DNA from: Marinobacterium rhizophilum | GTDB lineage: Bacteria; Pseudomonadota; Gammaproteobacteria; Pseudomonadales; Balneatricaceae | Assembly: GCF_024397915.1 (NCBI RefSeq) | Contig: NZ_CP073347.1 | Coordinates: 1,426,001-1,490,000, forward strand | Reading direction: 5' to 3' | Length of the DNA stretch: 64,000 nt | Shown here: positions 60,437 to 64,000 of the stretch, piece after piece | How positions within the stretch are numbered: the stretch's first letter is position 1 | Layout: the number at the start of each line of letters is the position of its first letter | Made by a program: the position numbers and the translations under genes | Notes under the pieces: generated by a model | Told to the model about the DNA's origin: nothing | What the model saw: the letters and a program-made list of their open reading frames with translations, nothing else | Databases searched by the model: none

Positions 60437-61039
60437 TCAGAGCGCGGCAACCCTGGCAAACACCGTTGCCAGATGCTGCGCCTGGGTAAAACCCGACGCC
60501 TTGCGGGGTTTCAGGTCATGATCACCGTCCTCGAGCCAGTGGAGCTGCACCTGGGGTGACAGATCGTAGGTTTCAACCTGCTGCCGACTCCCCAGTGCAT
60601 CCCGCGTACCCTGAAATACATGCACAGGCCTGTTCAGCCGCGCCAGGTGTTCAGTCCGCGGTTGCTGTGGCTTTTTTGCGGCATAGAACGGATAACCAAG
60701 CACCAGGGCGCCACGTACGTATTCAGGCGCTTCATCGAGCAACAGAGTGGCCACCCGTCCTCCCATGGACTTGCCGGCCAGCCAGAGCGGCACGCCATCA
60801 TCAAGCTCAGCTATGCGCGCCTGAAAGTGTTCCAGCAATTGCGGCATGCGGTTGGGCGGGCGTCGCCGTCCATCCTCGCGCCGCGCCTGCATATAGGGAA
60901 ATTCAAATCTCAGCACCTGAAAACCCGCCGTTGCGAGCCCCTGGGCCGCAGTCTGCATGAAGTCCGAGTCCATCGGCGCACCGGCACCGTGGGCAAATAA
61001 AATGCGGCCATTGAGCGGCTGCCCATCCGTTAAATACAT
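60437..61039 (-). CDS. KANL3/Tex30-type alpha/beta hydrolase
   Basis: This 200-residue hydrolase has the HGAGA oxyanion motif (FAHGAGAPMDSDFM), nucleophile GKSMGG (serine near residue 100) and the final His in DGDHDLKP. The short form fits the KANL3/Tex30 family of bacterial hydrolases. The function is unknown. ATGs at 61042 and 61039 are adjacent; the second has better spacing to GGA. An FNR/ANR box lies 37 bases upstream and may act on this gene as well. Confidence 0.85.
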   Translation of the reverse strand: MYLTDGQPLNGRILFAHGAGAPMDSDFMQTAAQGLATAGFQVLRFEFPYMQARREDGRRRPPNRMPQLLEHFQARIAELDDGVPLWLAGKSMGGRVATLLLDEAPEYVRGALVLGYPFYAAKKPQQPRTEHLARLNRPVHVFQGTRDALGSRQQVETYDLSPQVQLHWLEDGDHDLKPRKASGFTQAQHLATVFARVAAL

Positions 61040-61075
61040 CATCTGTCCAAGGTTAATACGCGGTATCGGGGATAC

Positions 61076-61089
61076 TTGATTCAGATCAA
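61076..61089. promoter_or_regulatory. FNR/ANR box
   Basis: TTGAT-TCAG-ATCAA is an exact FNR/ANR site. It lies 306 bases before ccoN and 37 bases before the divergent hydrolase gene. cbb3 operons are FNR/ANR-controlled in Pseudomonas and others, so the oxidase is the likely target, though the distance is long. Confidence 0.8.
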
Positions 61090-61235
61090 ACAAAAGCTTC
61101 AAAGATACGACTTTAGGCCCGGCCCCGATGGGTACAAAAACCATAAAAACCGCCAAAACGATGCTTTTGTCGCTCTAAATGTCCTTTTTTGGCGAAAGAA
61201 TTCTCAATATCTTTCAATGCGTTAAATATTTACGG

Positions 61236-61263
61236 TTCGCAAAGCGGCGAAATCGAGTACAAT
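61236..61263 (+). promoter_or_regulatory. Sigma70-like promoter candidate upstream of ccoN
   Basis: TTCGCA (61236-61241) and TACAAT (61258-61263) have a 16-base spacing, 131 bases before ccoN. It would give basal expression, while a promoter closer to the FNR box would respond to low oxygen. The rest of the 355-base gap (61040-61394) shows no gene. Confidence 0.45.
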
Positions 61264-61394
61264 CCGGCCGCGGAGTCTGGGTGCGACAATGTACCGCACT
61301 CGCCATCGACTTCGCATTGTAAACAAAGATGCGTTCCCAGATAATTGCCGCCGGAACGTTTTCCTTTTCACTAGCTTGTTGATGAGAGCCTGAC

Positions 61395-62825
<1,431 letters not shown>

Positions 62826-62846
62826 GGCCGATAGGAGCTATTCTCG

Positions 62847-63467
62847 ATGATCAAACATGAAACAATAGAAAAAAACATCGGCCTGATGGTACTGCTGATC
62901 ATTCTCGTGATCAGCGGTGGTGGCCTGGCGGAAATCGTCCCGCTGTTTTTTCACTCCTCGACCACTCAGCCGATTGAAGGCATGCGCCCGTACACGGCGC
63001 TGGAGAACGAAGGCCGCGACATCTATATCCGTGAAGGCTGCCACGTCTGCCATACGCAGATGATTCGTCCTTTCCGGGCGGAAACCGAGCGCTACGGCCA
63101 CTACTCCACCGCCAACGAAGACGTCTGGGAACACCCCTTCCTGTGGGGCTCCAAACGTACCGGGCCGGACCTGGACCGCGTGGGTGGACGTTACTCCGAT
63201 GACTGGCACCGTGCGCACCTGTACAATCCGCGCGATGTGGTACCCCAGTCGAAGATGCCTTCCTACCCGTGGCTGTTCGAAAACCGCGTCAGCGGCTCCG
63301 ACACTGCAGACAAGCTGAAAGTCATGCGCAAACTGGGCGTGCCTTACACCGACGAGCAGATAGCAGACGCCCAGGAAGCGGTGAGCGGCAAATACGAGAT
63401 CGATGCACTGGTCGCCTATTTGCAGTCGCTCGGTAAAACGCACTCCGAATACAGCAACAAGCGGTAA
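62847..63467 (+). CDS. ccoO: cbb3-type cytochrome c oxidase subunit II
   Basis: CcoO is a membrane-anchored monoheme cytochrome c that passes electrons to CcoN. The 206-residue protein has an N-terminal helix (about 12-33) and CHVCH as the heme c site in REGCHVCHTQM. A methionine ligand is likely in SKMPSYPWL. AGGAG lies nine bases before the ATG, and 21 bases separate it from ccoN. Confidence 0.96.
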   Translation: MIKHETIEKNIGLMVLLIILVISGGGLAEIVPLFFHSSTTQPIEGMRPYTALENEGRDIYIREGCHVCHTQMIRPFRAETERYGHYSTANEDVWEHPFLWGSKRTGPDLDRVGGRYSDDWHRAHLYNPRDVVPQSKMPSYPWLFENRVSGSDTADKLKVMRKLGVPYTDEQIADAQEAVSGKYEIDALVAYLQSLGKTHSEYSNKR

Positions 63468-63472
63468 GTAGC

Positions 63473-63655
63473 GTGAGTTACGAAGCATACGGTCCTTACA
63501 TACCGGTGATCATGCTCATCACCTTCATCATCCTGTTCGCCTGGGTACTGCACCCCAAGAACAAGAAGGGATTTGATGATGCCGCCAACCTTCCCTTCGA
63601 AGACGAAGAGAAGCCTTCGGATGCCAAGGCCGATAACGGGAGAAAGGAAAAATGA
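63473..63655 (+). CDS. ccoQ: cbb3-type oxidase small subunit CcoQ
   Basis: CcoQ is a small one-helix subunit that stabilises the oxidase. The 60-residue protein starts at GTG, has one hydrophobic segment (about residues 9-26) and a charged tail with the usual FDDAANLPFEDE. It lies five bases after ccoO, and its stop overlaps the ccoP start. Confidence 0.92.
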   Translation: MSYEAYGPYIPVIMLITFIILFAWVLHPKNKKGFDDAANLPFEDEEKPSDAKADNGRKEK

Positions 63656-64000
63656 GTGCTTTTTGGAGCGCATGGGTAACGGTGATTACCCTGGCGGTCA
63701 TTTTTGGCTGCACCTGGTTGCTGTTCCAGACTCGCAAAAGCGAGACCCACAAGGAATCCACCGACTCGACTGTCGGTCACGTGTACGACGGTATCGAAGA
63801 GTACGATAACCCCCTGCCCCGCTGGTGGTTTCAGCTTTTCGTCGCCACCGTGATCTTCGGACTGGTCTACCTGGCCCTGTACCCGGGCCTGGGTAACTTC
63901 AAGGGCCTGCTGGGCTGGACTTCGGCCGGCCAGTGGGAAGAGGAAATGCAGCACGCCGAGGAAGTGTACAAGCCGGTGTTTGCAAAGTACGCCGCCCTGT
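63652..64000 (+). CDS. ccoP: cbb3-type cytochrome c oxidase subunit III, N-terminal 116 residues (runs off the window)
   Basis: CcoP is the diheme cytochrome c subunit. The visible part has two hydrophobic segments (about residues 8-24 and 59-77) and DGIEEYDNPLPRWWF, a hallmark of the N-terminal domain. The heme-binding CxxCH sites lie beyond the window. The ATG is fixed by a four-base overlap with ccoQ. Confidence 0.95.
   Translation, partial: MSAFWSAWVTVITLAVIFGCTWLLFQTRKSETHKESTDSTVGHVYDGIEEYDNPLPRWWFQLFVATVIFGLVYLALYPGLGNFKGLLGWTSAGQWEEEMQHAEEVYKPVFAKYAAL

Overview
The window is a gene-dense, high-GC stretch of a gammaproteobacterial chromosome. Gene content and order point to the Pseudomonadales/Oceanospirillales side of the class. 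The blocks leuCDB-asd-asd paralog-fimV-truA-trpF-accD-folC-dedD-cvpA-purF, lexA-sulA-(small unknown)-DUF6586-topA-DUF1653, uup/slt and prmB-aroC are arrangements known from Pseudomonas-like genomes. The class III PHA synthase pair, a separate class I PHA synthase, a cbb3 oxidase and LapG/LapD suggest a respiring, polymer-storing, surface-attaching, possibly marine bacterium. Genus cannot be fixed from the sequence alone. I see no rRNA, tRNA, prophage, insertion sequence or CRISPR array.

Layout. 1-16.6 kb, almost all on the minus strand: leucine biosynthesis (leuC, leuD, leuB), two aspartate-semialdehyde dehydrogenases, fimV, truA, tryptophan genes (trpF, trpB, trpA), accD, folC, a SPOR protein, cvpA and the start of purF. 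A divergent LysR gene follows at 16.7 kb. 17.7-20.7 kb: PHA module (phaE-phaC on plus; phaR and a DUF6489 protein on minus). 20.8-29.3 kb: MFS transporter, speE, aroC, prmB, Smr protein, folE, patatin, DUF4892 and a hydrolase. 29.4-36.7 kb: a PglL/Wzy-type ligase, sixA, gpsA, rhlB, dinG. 36.8-41.5 kb: SOS core (three LexA boxes, lexA-sulA) and topA. 41.7-49.1 kb: two proteins of unknown function, DUF1653, UspA, Uup, Slt, TatD and a glutaredoxin-like protein. 49.4-54 kb: class I phaC, a perfect tandem 99-bp-period repeat, a MATE exporter and a lipoprotein. 54-58.5 kb: azoreductase, glutathionyl-hydroquinone reductase, lapG, lapD. 58.6-61 kb: trxC, proQ-family gene, tusA, a small monooxygenase-like protein and a hydrolase. 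61.4 kb to the end: ccoNOQP, truncated in ccoP.

How the parts fit. Most of the window is conserved core metabolism and genome maintenance. The less ordinary signals are regulatory or repetitive: three LexA boxes packed between dinG and lexA, palindromic operators in front of the class I phaC and azoR genes, an FNR/ANR box ahead of the cbb3 operon, a MITE/REP-like element beginning inside the slt stop codon, and the tandem repeat between phaC and the MATE gene. Two different PHA synthase types within 32 kb is the most unusual metabolic feature. I found no convincing wholly new multi-gene system. The best leads are the repeats and a few conserved but uncharacterised proteins.
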